From: a virus | Reading direction: 5' to 3' (one strand) | DNA length: 64,000 bases | Virus record (IMG/VR): IMGVR_UViG_3300027754_003437 | Coordinates: 84,929-148,928 of that record | Shown: one piece after another, positions 9,329 through 18,000 of the stretch | Layout of the letters: each line of letters starts with the position of its first letter | How positions within the stretch are numbered: position 1 is the first letter of the stretch | Notes under the pieces: model-generated | Database searches by the model: none | Seen by the model: only the letters and a program-made list of their open reading frames with translations | Told to the model about the DNA's origin: nothing | Position numbers and translations under genes: made by a program

Positions 9329-10103
9329 GGTGCCAATTCTTAACGTTGTAATGAAATGCACCACGTTGCACGACAGTGTTTACTCGCAGTTCATAATCGC
9401 GGTATTCACAAATCAATTCGTCCACCCAAGGATCTCGCTTGGCGGCAATAATATGACGTTTCATGTGTATGATAGTGGGGTAACTGGCAAAAGGCATGGT
9501 ACATGTTTCAGGTCCCTGGATCATGGCCGCAATGGCATATACCACATCCGTCGACGGTGACTGTTCGGGAAATTTTAACATGGCACGATACTGCGGCCAG
9601 TTTTCAAATATGTTGCGTACAGTCACAAAGAACTCCTGTGCTGTTTTACTCAAGCGCCAGTAGGTAATTGCATTGTAAACATCTGGCAAATGGTTGGCAT
9701 CAAACACTTGACGATAGTGTCTAGACTTGGCTCGCTGATCTTTCCAGTCTCTACAGCCTGTTGATACCACTACATCACGATGACGTAACATGGTCCACCA
9801 GTGATCAACAGGGCTGGTGATCAACATGTCTGCCTCTAGTTTGATTGTTTCACGGAATGGTGTAGCGTTGAACACTTGCCAGTCATTGGCATAAGGGTTA
9901 GCCGTATCAATGGGAAACGGAAACTTGCGAACGTAATCGAACAAATGATCAGGCTCACGGTCTTCATTGGTCAACAAACAAATTTTTGCATCAGGGTGCC
10001 AGTACTTGATGGTCTTGGCCAGAGTTTCACTGCAATTCACATAGTCTGTGTCTTGAGTATTAGTTGCTACTATTAGGTAGCCTTTTTCCTCAACAGGTTT
10101 CAA
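9318..10103 (-). CDS. GT8-like glycosyltransferase (261 aa), TTG start
   Basis: The protein starts with a GYLIVATNTQDTDYV strand, then CLLTNE, and has the acidic motif LEADML (E90, D92) where GT8 enzymes have DxD. GT8 (glycogenin/galactinol synthase type) enzymes transfer a sugar from a nucleotide donor and retain its configuration. No ATG is available at the right place: the frame opens with TTG at 10103, 6 bases after GGAGA, which makes TTG the likely start. It overlaps the upstream paralogue-like gene by 14 bases. The Glu in the DxD position could change metal binding. Confidence 0.62.
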   Translation of the reverse strand: MKPVEEKGYLIVATNTQDTDYVNCSETLAKTIKYWHPDAKICLLTNEDREPDHLFDYVRKFPFPIDTANPYANDWQVFNATPFRETIKLEADMLITSPVDHWWTMLRHRDVVVSTGCRDWKDQRAKSRHYRQVFDANHLPDVYNAITYWRLSKTAQEFFVTVRNIFENWPQYRAMLKFPEQSPSTDVVYAIAAMIQGPETCTMPFASYPTIIHMKRHIIAAKRDPWVDELICEYRDYELRVNTVVQRGAFHYNVKNWHHER

Positions 10104-10896
10104 TTATTTTCTCCAAATGTTGTTTACCCATGGCATGAAAGTCTTGATTGCGTACGGTGGTCCAACGTGGGCGCTTGTGTTGGTCTATATAATCTATTCT
10201 GTAGCAATCTTTGCTGGTTCTAGTCACAGTATGTTCAGGGGTGACACTGGCTAGATCCCAAGGCACACTTTTATATTCCAATGTTTGTCCATTTACAATA
10301 TTGAGTGCTATGCTTAGTGCATGATCATTGCGATAGGTAGAACTGGCGATTCGATACAGATCTTTATAGTGCCGCCAGTTGGCTCGAATCATTCGCATGC
10401 AGTCAAATATCAATTGAGCATGAGTGCTCTTCCGAAACATCATTACTGTGGCCCATGACATGGGCATATTGTATTCACCGTAGTGATTTAATCCTACAAA
10501 ATTATCAACTCCAGTAATGTCATAAGCATGATCATGTGCCAAGAACTCTTGATTGCTATCGAGTAAGATCTTTAACTGATCACTGGCCACCACATAGTCA
10601 GCGTCCAGTACTAGGGTTTGATCCCAAGGAGAAAGAGTATAGGCATCAGTTCTACCTGCGTTGTGCCACGTAACAGTTGCCTGATAATCCTCAAACCAAC
10701 GTGTTCCTCCCGATTCAGGTGCGGCGCTGATGACTTGATCAAAGCCCCGAAGTCGCGGATCCTCGGGCCGGGTATCAGTGACCACGGCGGTAGGTATGTT
10801 GAGGTGCCTACGAATGTTTCTAGCACTCCACTCAGCCATAGCAACGTAGTCGGTCGATTCATTGTCAAAAGCAAATATCAGTGCGCCTGTGGTCAT
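10090..10896 (-). CDS. GT8-like glycosyltransferase (268 aa)
   Basis: The N-terminus ALIFAFDNESTDYVAMA resembles the first strand and nucleotide loop of GT8-like enzymes. LVLDADYVV (D98, D100) is a canonical DxD motif preceded by a hydrophobic strand. A C-terminal HAMGK-like segment may correspond to the HxxGxxKPW motif of GT8 enzymes, but only partly. The start forms an ATGA overlap with the small gene upstream. With the neighbouring 261-aa protein it gives two GT8-like enzymes in tandem, probably adding successive sugars. Confidence 0.68.
   Translation of the reverse strand: MTTGALIFAFDNESTDYVAMAEWSARNIRRHLNIPTAVVTDTRPEDPRLRGFDQVISAAPESGGTRWFEDYQATVTWHNAGRTDAYTLSPWDQTLVLDADYVVASDQLKILLDSNQEFLAHDHAYDITGVDNFVGLNHYGEYNMPMSWATVMMFRKSTHAQLIFDCMRMIRANWRHYKDLYRIASSTYRNDHALSIALNIVNGQTLEYKSVPWDLASVTPEHTVTRTSKDCYRIDYIDQHKRPRWTTVRNQDFHAMGKQHLEKIIETC
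10110..10114 (-). promoter_or_regulatory. Ribosome binding site supporting a TTG start
   Basis: GGAGA lies 6 bases before the TTG at 10103, inside the end of the upstream gene. It decides the start of the downstream GT8-like gene, which has no suitable ATG. Confidence 0.6.
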
Positions 10897-11201
10897 CGGT
10901 TACGGTTGAGATTTTCATGTTCTACCCGCCAGGCATTCATTTGCTCTTGCCAGCGAGCATGTGATAGAGCAAACAATTCGGGAACATTTACTTTTACCGG
11001 AGTTTCGTATAGGTCCAGTAACACAACATCCTTGTCCTGGGCACAGGCCAACAACACACATTGCAGTTCAGGTCCGGCACGCCACATTCCGCCTGCATGG
11101 GCAAACAACATTCGGGCCTCGTATTTTTCTTTTAGGGTGCGCCTAGCGGTGGCGTGATCGAATCTAGCCCGTGCATGGGCCACAAGTTTTTCAGTTTCCA
11201 T
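10893..11201 (-). CDS. Unknown 102-aa protein, first gene of the radical SAM/glycosyltransferase operon
   Basis: I use the ATG at 11201 (METEKLVAHARARF); a TTG five codons earlier is possible. The N-terminal half is a charged helix rich in Arg and Lys (ARRTLKEKYEARMLFAH), and the C-terminal part has a beta segment VVLLDLYETPVKVNVPELF and a Trp-containing helix. I do not recognise the family, although small proteins of this look occur near tail-fibre genes in T4-like phages. It directly follows the terminator at 11221-11242, so it should be the first gene of the operon. Confidence 0.6.
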   Translation of the reverse strand: METEKLVAHARARFDHATARRTLKEKYEARMLFAHAGGMWRAGPELQCVLLACAQDKDVVLLDLYETPVKVNVPELFALSHARWQEQMNAWRVEHENLNRNR

Positions 11202-11207
11202 AGATTT

Positions 11208-11213
11208 ATTATA
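11208..11213 (-). promoter_or_regulatory. Possible promoter -10 element (TATAAT)
   Basis: TATAAT on the minus strand lies between the terminator hairpin and the first ATG (11201) of the leftward operon. No good -35 is visible at 16-18 bases. The overlapping string TAATAAATC also resembles the late-promoter sites of this window with one mismatch. The ATG is only 6 bases downstream, so the transcript would be nearly leaderless. Confidence 0.35.
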
Positions 11214-11220
11214 CAAGAAA

Positions 11221-11242
11221 AAGAGGTAGAAGTCTACCTCTT
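11221..11242 (-). terminator. Rho-independent terminator
   Basis: A perfect 10-bp stem (AAGAGGTAGA with TCTACCTCTT) with a very short loop is followed, on the minus strand, by a T-rich tail. It lies just after the stop of the 336-aa structural gene and before the next operon, so it should end the tail-fibre transcript. Confidence 0.8.
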
Positions 11243-11260
11243 GAGCAGGAGTTTAACCGA

Positions 11261-12271
11261 TTAGGCTACTGAAGCGGCAATAGCCGGAGTACCCCAAGTA
11301 TTAGTCAATGATGCTGTGCTTGGTGGAATGTAAGTGACCAAGGTAGTTGGTGCTGAGCCCACAATTGTGGTTGAGGGACTGGCAGTTCCTGTACCGCCTG
11401 AAATATCAGCAGTGGTACCTGCACCCGATGACCCATCACTTACCCAGGTTGTGACCAAGGTCAACACTGTGGAACTTGTGGCTGTGGCTGTGGTACGAAT
11501 GTACTCTCCCGAATACGGAGCGGTTGCGTTGTTTAATTGGAATATGGTTGCAGGAGTGCCAGTAAGATTGTACCAGCCTGTTGTGGTGGCAAGAGTGGTT
11601 TGTGTTCCACCTGTGCCGCTGAGACGTGTGGTTCCTGTGTAACTTTGACCTGCAATGGTCTGGGCCGCTGAATTCACACGACCAGTAAGGTTGATTGTGC
11701 CGCACTGTCCAGCAAAAGTGTTCCAATCTGGATCTGAGTCGGTTCCTGTGGAACTCTTGCCATACTTGATACGCACAATGCCGCCTGCATTCCAAAAATA
11801 ACGTGCTTGGTCAGCCGTCGGAAATGTCACAGTGTGTGTAAACGTAATGGTCCAGGCTGCCTGCGCTGCACCAGTGGCTGTGGTTTTGCTTGTGGTGCCC
11901 GAGAATGTTCCGTATTCAGTTCCCGAGGCCGCGGCGTTGCCACGATTGGTCGTGACACTGGTCAGGTCGGCATTGAGTGCTGCCAAAATGCCAATTGTTT
12001 GCCCTGAAGTGGGTGCTGATCTTGCGGTGAGTGTGGTTGAGGTTTGTGTTCCTGCTGTGGCCAAGTTGTTGACCAGGCTGGCCCATTGTGTAGCTGTGAC
12101 TGTACTGGCGGCTGAGGGATTTGCCACTGCTGTTTGTCCCCAACCTTTGTCGGTGGCGCCAACTCCCCAGATGTCATTTAAGTTGGCCCCGGCTGTGCCG
12201 CCACTGGCAGTGGGTCCAACAAAACCATTATAGTCTGCCGCTTGTATTAGTCCTGCACTTGAATATGTCAT
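11261..12271 (-). CDS. Putative tail or fibre structural protein (336 aa)
   Basis: This low-complexity protein is rich in Thr, Ala, Gly and Ser, typical of phage fibre or decoration proteins. It begins MTYSSAGLIQAADYN, a type of N-terminus seen in structural proteins of aquatic T4-like phages, and contains a beta-rich middle with FPTADQARYFWNAGG near residue 155. A ribosome site AAGGA precedes the ATG. It is the last gene of the tail block, after the 649-aa fibre, and is followed by a strong terminator. The exact role, for example adhesin, whisker or collar, is not clear. Confidence 0.6.
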   Translation of the reverse strand: MTYSSAGLIQAADYNGFVGPTASGGTAGANLNDIWGVGATDKGWGQTAVANPSAASTVTATQWASLVNNLATAGTQTSTTLTARSAPTSGQTIGILAALNADLTSVTTNRGNAAASGTEYGTFSGTTSKTTATGAAQAAWTITFTHTVTFPTADQARYFWNAGGIVRIKYGKSSTGTDSDPDWNTFAGQCGTINLTGRVNSAAQTIAGQSYTGTTRLSGTGGTQTTLATTTGWYNLTGTPATIFQLNNATAPYSGEYIRTTATATSSTVLTLVTTWVSDGSSGAGTTADISGGTGTASPSTTIVGSAPTTLVTYIPPSTASLTNTWGTPAIAASVA

Positions 12272-12284
12272 TTTCTTTTCCTTG

Positions 12285-14234
12285 TTAGTTCTTGATGGTC
12301 ACAATTGCTTCAATTGTACCTGATTCTGGGGTGGTCTTGTCGACCAGGCTTCGTCCAATTACGTTGAATGCAGTGGCTTCTCCGGGCTGGGCCGCTCTAG
12401 CAATGCCCGCTCCTGCCGAAACCAATCTGTCACCTTTGCGCACTGTACCGATTACTTTGACTGGCACACGTCCGGTCATTGCAACTGGAGGATGTGTGTC
12501 GTTTTCGCCGGCTCCACCGTTCATCAGGTATGCCGCTCTAGTACTTATCACGCCAAACACATTTTCGCTTAATTCTTCAAGAGATCTAGTGATTTCTGCT
12601 GATCCGCCCAGTTCAACTACTGTGCCTGCTTCTAGAACTTCATCTGCGGCAAAACGTTCTGCAACGTCAGCATACAGTGCTGTGGTTGCTGTGGCAAACA
12701 CTTGGTTAAAATAACTGCTGGAACTTCCAATATTACCTACAGCATTAGTACCAGTATGAGTGATAGTATTTACGCTTAAAATACCTGCGGTGCCCGAAGT
12801 TATCAAGTTGCCGCCTGTCACGTTGCCACTGGCCGAGAGCGTGGTGGCATTGACTCTGTCGGTAAATGCCTGATTAAAGTATTGAGCACTTGATCCAATG
12901 TTACCCACAGCATTTGTGCCGCTGTGTGCGAGACTGACCACGTTGGCAGAGTTGATGTATATTGTGGTTGTGTCAAATACTGCCACGGCTGTGCTGTTTA
13001 CACCAATCGTTACGTTTCCATCCGATGCGGCAACTCTTACATTGGAGTTGCCGTTTTGAATTTGTGTTACACTGACTGCGGCGCTTAGACCAGTAAGTTG
13101 CGAACCGTTACCAAAAAGGTAACCCCCGGCTATATTACCAGTGGTAATAATACTGTTACTTGCTACGCTGGCTACCGTGACTTGGCCACCTGCACTTATA
13201 ATGCCGCCAGTTAAGATGTTGCCGCCGGTTATGTTGGCAGTGGCACTGACGATACCAGCAGTTAATATATTACCGTGTATGGCATTACCAGTTGAACTCA
13301 TCACACCAACAGTTAAGACATTACCACCGGTAACGTTGGCTGCTGATGTAATTGTTGATGTAGCACTTACTAACCCACTGGTTAGAATGTTGCCACCTGT
13401 GATGTTACCAGTTGTGCTCACTGCGCCGCCTGCTGGAGGGATCACGTTGCCAATAAAGTTAGCACCTGTTACGTTACCAGTGGCAGATACTTGTCCAGCG
13501 GTCAAAATGTTACCACCAGTTACGTTACCACTCACTGTGGTGTAGCCAGTAATATTGGCTCCAGTGCCTGTGAATGTGGCCACTGTATTACTACTAGCAG
13601 TAGTGATAGTTACATTGCCAGCACCAATCAAGTTACCACTCATGTTGGTACCTGTGTCGTTGCTCATGGTCACGCCCTTGAACACTGTGGGGAACAAGGT
13701 GCTTACAGGCGCAGCCGCAGTGAATGTAGCGTTGGCATTATAAATTGCCACTCGTATGTTACCTGAGTATATTGAAGTTATATACTGTGTTGTGTTACCA
13801 GAGTCAGGAATTGCTTCGGGAATTGCACCTGCAAGGCCTGTTGAACTTGAATAGGCCGGACCCACTACCAAAAATGCAGATCCAGTCCAAACTTTCAGTT
13901 GTTGGTTGGTAGTATCATACCAAAGATCGCCAGTTACATTTGAGGCCGGCGCTGTGCCGCTGGCAGTTGCGGCTGAAATTGTTTTAAACGTTGTACCGTT
14001 ATAAACTTTGAGTAAACTGTTGGTTTTATCCCACCAAAGTTGTCCAGTAAGTGGTGCAACTGGCGCAGTGGGATTTGAAAAGTTTTCCAACATCTGGATA
14101 AAGTTTTCATCCAAGAATTCACCGTATCCAGCATAATTTTTACCTACCAAAGTCACACTACTGGAGGTGTTGATGGTGCCATCTGCTACAGTAGCAAAGA
14201 TATTTCCGTCAGTAAGATTAATTGTATATGCCAT
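12285..14234 (-). CDS. Tail fibre-like structural protein (649 aa)
   Basis: The N-terminal 130 residues contain two similar LWWDKTNSLLKVYNG / LWYDTTNQQLKVWTG segments, a module common in fibre and structural proteins of aquatic T4-like phages. The middle (about residues 230-365) is a series of repeats of the type GNVTGGNILTAGxVSATGN, likely a trimeric beta-structured shaft. The C-terminus, from YADVAERFAADEVLEAGTVV to the end, matches a domain found at the ends of cyanophage fibres, with MTGRVPVKV and GDRLVSAGAGIA segments. A perfect late promoter lies 19 bases upstream. It probably contacts the host surface. Confidence 0.75.
   Translation of the reverse strand: MAYTINLTDGNIFATVADGTINTSSSVTLVGKNYAGYGEFLDENFIQMLENFSNPTAPVAPLTGQLWWDKTNSLLKVYNGTTFKTISAATASGTAPASNVTGDLWYDTTNQQLKVWTGSAFLVVGPAYSSSTGLAGAIPEAIPDSGNTTQYITSIYSGNIRVAIYNANATFTAAAPVSTLFPTVFKGVTMSNDTGTNMSGNLIGAGNVTITTASSNTVATFTGTGANITGYTTVSGNVTGGNILTAGQVSATGNVTGANFIGNVIPPAGGAVSTTGNITGGNILTSGLVSATSTITSAANVTGGNVLTVGVMSSTGNAIHGNILTAGIVSATANITGGNILTGGIISAGGQVTVASVASNSIITTGNIAGGYLFGNGSQLTGLSAAVSVTQIQNGNSNVRVAASDGNVTIGVNSTAVAVFDTTTIYINSANVVSLAHSGTNAVGNIGSSAQYFNQAFTDRVNATTLSASGNVTGGNLITSGTAGILSVNTITHTGTNAVGNIGSSSSYFNQVFATATTALYADVAERFAADEVLEAGTVVELGGSAEITRSLEELSENVFGVISTRAAYLMNGGAGENDTHPPVAMTGRVPVKVIGTVRKGDRLVSAGAGIARAAQPGEATAFNVIGRSLVDKTTPESGTIEAIVTIKN
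13150..13545 (-). repeat. Gly/Asn/Thr repeat array in tail fibre
   Basis: Successive copies of a roughly 17-20 residue unit of the form TGGNILTxGxVSATGNx are encoded here (at least six recognisable copies, diverged in DNA). The pattern suits a beta-helical or triple-beta shaft. The repetitive codon pattern also creates long spurious open frames on the opposite strand. Confidence 0.65.
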
Positions 14235-14252
14235 TTCGGTTACCTGTTCCTA

Positions 14253-14260
14253 TATTTATA
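14253..14260 (-). promoter_or_regulatory. T4-type late promoter TATAAATA
   Basis: A perfect TATAAATA on the minus strand lies 19 bases before the ATG of the 649-aa fibre gene, overlapping the stop region of the 201-aa gene. It is the consensus -10 sequence for gp55-dependent late transcription in T4, and a gp55 gene is present at 43584. Confidence 0.75.
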
Positions 14261-14861
14261 CAGCATTGATGTTGCTCAATGTCTGTATTCTCAGCGTGTA
14301 ATCGATTTGAATTTGTCGATTCAAGCTCTTTTGTACCGGGTGAAAAATCACGTGGGTAATCAGGCGCAGGTTGTCAGTGGCGCCATTCCAAGTTTTAAGC
14401 CCTAGTTCATCAAACACGAACTCACCATTGTAGTTGGTTGAGTTGTCAAATGCTTGTTGCTCTGCAGGCTCACCGTAATCCAACAAACAGGTCACTAAGA
14501 TATCAGTGTAAAGATTTCCTGCTGTGTGTAGTACGGTCATTTTGTTGTTTTCAGGGTCTGTGTCAGCGGCTGAATTATCGTCAACTACCTTTTGATATGT
14601 TTGGTTGTATAAGTCAGCATTCTGTCCTGTGGTGTTTGGGGGCAAATATGTAATAACTCCTGTGGGGTCTACTGAACTGCCGCCATTGCCAAATGCCATT
14701 TGATAGATATAGCCTACGTTACGGTCTGCTAGACTCTGAGCCATTGCTACTGAAATGTTTTCGTAGTGAATAGCGTTGTGATCATTATAGAATATTTCAC
14801 CGCTTGCAGGGTCATAGATCTTGACATGCCCTGATATTTTGGCTAGTCCTGACTCAATCAT
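14256..14861 (-). CDS. Conserved baseplate or fibre-associated structural protein (201 aa)
   Basis: The N-terminus reads SGHVKIYDPASGEIFYND, then HNAIHYENISVAMAQSLA and YQMAFGNGG, a combination I associate with structural proteins of T4-like phages of aquatic bacteria. The rest is beta-rich and ends QIDYTLRIQTL. No signal or membrane segment is seen. It starts by ATGA overlap with the 49-aa gene, whose C-terminal half resembles this N-terminus. By position, between the giant gp7-region protein and the fibre, it may join the fibre to the baseplate, the T4 gp8-gp10 slot; that assignment is inference. Confidence 0.6.
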   Translation of the reverse strand: MIESGLAKISGHVKIYDPASGEIFYNDHNAIHYENISVAMAQSLADRNVGYIYQMAFGNGGSSVDPTGVITYLPPNTTGQNADLYNQTYQKVVDDNSAADTDPENNKMTVLHTAGNLYTDILVTCLLDYGEPAEQQAFDNSTNYNGEFVFDELGLKTWNGATDNLRLITHVIFHPVQKSLNRQIQIDYTLRIQTLSNINAV

Positions 14862-15007
14862 GCTCGCCCCTCCACATAAGTCTTTTGCGTCGTTGGATCA
14901 AACACTCTAAAGTATCCTTGCACGTTGACGGTGCCGGTTTCGTTGGGTTTGCCGGGCTTTTGCTCATTTTTCTGCTCAACTTGTTGATTTTGCTGTGTGT
15001 TTGACAT
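14858..15007 (-). CDS. Small 49-aa protein resembling the N-terminus of its neighbour
   Basis: An ATG at 15007 opens a 49-codon frame whose TGA overlaps the next start as ATGA. The first 25 residues are a Gln/Asn/Lys-rich, probably disordered stretch (MSNTQQNQQVEQKNEQKPGK). The second half, VNVQGYFRVFDPTTQKTYVE, resembles the start of the downstream 201-aa protein (GHVKIYDPASGEIFYND). This suggests a duplicated or split N-terminal module. A late-promoter-like GGTAAATA lies 7 bases before the ATG. The gene fills an otherwise empty 165-base gap. Confidence 0.6.
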   Translation of the reverse strand: MSNTQQNQQVEQKNEQKPGKPNETGTVNVQGYFRVFDPTTQKTYVEGRA

Positions 15008-15014
15008 GGTCTTT

Positions 15015-15022
15015 TATTTACC
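15015..15022 (-). promoter_or_regulatory. Late-promoter-like site GGTAAATA
   Basis: GGTAAATA lies 7 bases before the ATG of the 49-aa gene. It shares the TAAATA core of the T4 late -10 but lacks the first TA; the same GGTAAATA recurs before two other genes in this window. Confidence 0.45.
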
Positions 15023-15026
15023 TTGT

Positions 15027-18000
15027 TTATAACCCACGCAAGAACCTTGCGGCTTGTGTTTGGGTGTCTTGTAGCGCAATTCCATCGCTGGCAGTGCCGT
15101 CACCGGGTGCGTACCAAGTAACGCCCTGGCGCACTAAAATTGTTACTTCTACGCCTGCGGCAGGCGGTAGTAGTGGTGGGAAGACGTTGGTGTCTACAAT
15201 GAATTCCACAGCCAATGGATCATAGTCTGTTACAAAATAACGATAGCGACTTTCAGCGGTGGTATCGCTGTAGGCATACTGACGTTGCCCACCAACATAA
15301 ACTTCAATTGCCGGAGTTTCACTGCTAGAATCCAGAAAGTCCTCAAATAATATACTGGGTGCATAGAATGTTGTGGTGCTGTCATCTCCTGTACTAGTAT
15401 CGCTCACAATGTAGTCTTGGAATTGTGAGGGCAACAAGTTGCCGCGACCTGTGTCATATATGTCAGTACCAGCACTGTGATCTGCGGCGGCAGTGCCAGC
15501 GGTTCCACGCATGAGTCCTGAAATGACATTTGCCACTATGTCCCTTGCACGATACATCACACGCTCGCCATCAATTGTGACCACACCAAAAATTCCTGTC
15601 TTACGCACAGGGTCAAGATCAGGTTCGCTCAATTGACCAGCGTTTGTGACATAAGCAATACTAGCAGTGCTTGATAAATCTTGTGCTAGGGTTGTGGTAG
15701 TTGCTTCAGTAATTCTGTAAGTTGCTTGTACTCCACGCATGTCTTGGAATATGCGGAATGCCATAGCATCTGGCACCACACTATTGGTATATTCTTCAAT
15801 GACCATAATATCAGTTGTGCCAATTACGCCACCAGAGTATATTAAATAATCACCTTCCACAGTATAATCAATACCTTCAAACAGTCTATTACCATTTAGT
15901 GTGGCCCACAATCTGCTGGCTTCATTTAGGCTTCTTTCTAGATAGAAATTATTAACAGATATAGTGGTCCCTACAGAATAATCATATGATCCTGGGGTAT
16001 CGCTCACTGAGGCGGCATCATAAACTGTGGTGTCATAACCTTCAGTAAGCGTTAGGCCTTCTGTAACCGGGCCTTGAAACACCAGAGTCAACGGCCATTG
16101 TTGCGACGTATCATTCCAGGTAGTCACTGCAAACACGTCATTCAAGTTTACTGTGGCGCTGATTTGCGCTTGGTTTCCAACAATCGCATAGTCTGCCTGA
16201 GTGTTCACAGCAATCAAAATTCTTGCGCCGCTGGGTGGAGGGGTAAAGAACACAACCTGACGACCTGGTGTGTTGTTGCCGGTCCAAGCAGTCACAGCAT
16301 AGTTGCCCTGAGTGGACCCAACGTTTTGAACCTGTAAAATATTATCTATCCAAACATTAACATCACTATTGGCATTGATTGCTGATTGACTGTAGTTGCC
16401 GCGTTGTGGTAACCCAAAACTCACACTAGAGTCGTCGCCAATCCATTCAATTCCTGCCGGCGGCCGCAATCTCAATCCGTTACGAGTGATTACAGCATTG
16501 GCTGAATTTGAACCTTGCACACTGTTGGTTAATACTATGATCTTGTTTGATACCATGTTGGCATCGGCCACTTGATATTGAACCTGTGGGGTACTCCATG
16601 AGTATGCAGTGGATGCTTGCCCTGTTCCTGATCCAGCGCCTGTGGCTACAAAACTCACACCCACGGTACCTGATGCGGCACCAATAGCAGTCCAGTTGGT
16701 TGTTCCAACCGTGGTAATTGTATAGGACTTGCCTATTACAAAATATCCTGCATCTACAGTGTTGGTTCCAAATATCACCATGGCAATGCCATCTGTAGCA
16801 CCATAGTCGGTACCAAAGTCTACTAGACTTTCTAGTGTAGGAACAAATGCAAACCAATACAGCACGTTGGTGATGTTTATACCAACTGGCACATTTTGCA
16901 AGGCGCGATAGTAGATGCCACTATTATTCACAATATCAAGTTTGCCGTAACTATCTAGTATATTCCAATTTGCGCTGTCAACATACGGTTGCCAGGTCAC
17001 GCTGTCAACATTTTCACCATTTACAAATACCGCAATGCTGACAATTTCTGCTGTGTTAACTGGAACTACCACTGTCTCACCAATATCGCCGCCGATGTAA
17101 TTGGCACGGTACAACTGACTGCCACCCCCCAATTCAAACACATTGATCTGGAACTGATCTCCAGATGTCAAGGTCAGTAAAGAAACTGTTTGGTTGATCC
17201 AGTCAACAGTATAATCAATGTCAAGTGCAAGGTCTAAGCCAGTGGTGATATTGCTGATCAGGACCTGTACAGGATGTTCTACTGTGCCTGCCCAACTGTA
17301 CGCTGTTTCAATGGCAGGGTCGTATGTGTAGCGAATTATGCTCCATTGGAATCCGTGGCCGTCTCTGTTCCAGTCTGCGCCTGGACGAGTATAAACACGG
17401 AAATCAAGAGTGTCAAATTCTGCGCCATTGATCAATTCTTCAGGAGAGTGTCCTTCATACAAGCCAATGAACTGGCCGCCATCAACATTGATATCTGTGG
17501 GCAGTTCTCCCAGTGTGGTATCTGTAAATTCACTAGAGTATGTGGCATCTATGCTCAGTGGATCGCGCAAGAAGTAGTCGCCGTAAACTTGTACACCAGG
17601 ATAGTCAACCCCATCGATTAACAAAGGCAATTCTAGTCCTGGCTGATTAACGCCGGGCACATAATAGCCCATGGTACGGTCTACGCCAGTTAGTGTTCTT
17701 GCTGGAACCACAGTCCAGTCTTCAAGATTAAATTCTGGACCAACCACTGCGGTAGAATCTGTGGGTGTGGCCGACCACACACGATCATCATACCGTACCA
17801 GCATGCCAGACAAATAAGTACCATTTGGACTCCAGGTCAACACATCACTAAAATATTGGAAACGATCATATTTGATCACCGTGCGGAAACTGCGCACAAG
17901 ATCATTGGTCATTATGGCATACGCTCTGGCCTCAGTGCCATTGCCACCGTCAAATGTGATTGTAGGGGTTTGACCGTATCCTGATCCTGCATTGGTAACA

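Noticed and set aside
13141-13545. 134-codon plus-strand frame
   Set aside because: It is antisense to the Gly/Asn repeat array of the tail fibre; the repetitive codons suppress stops.
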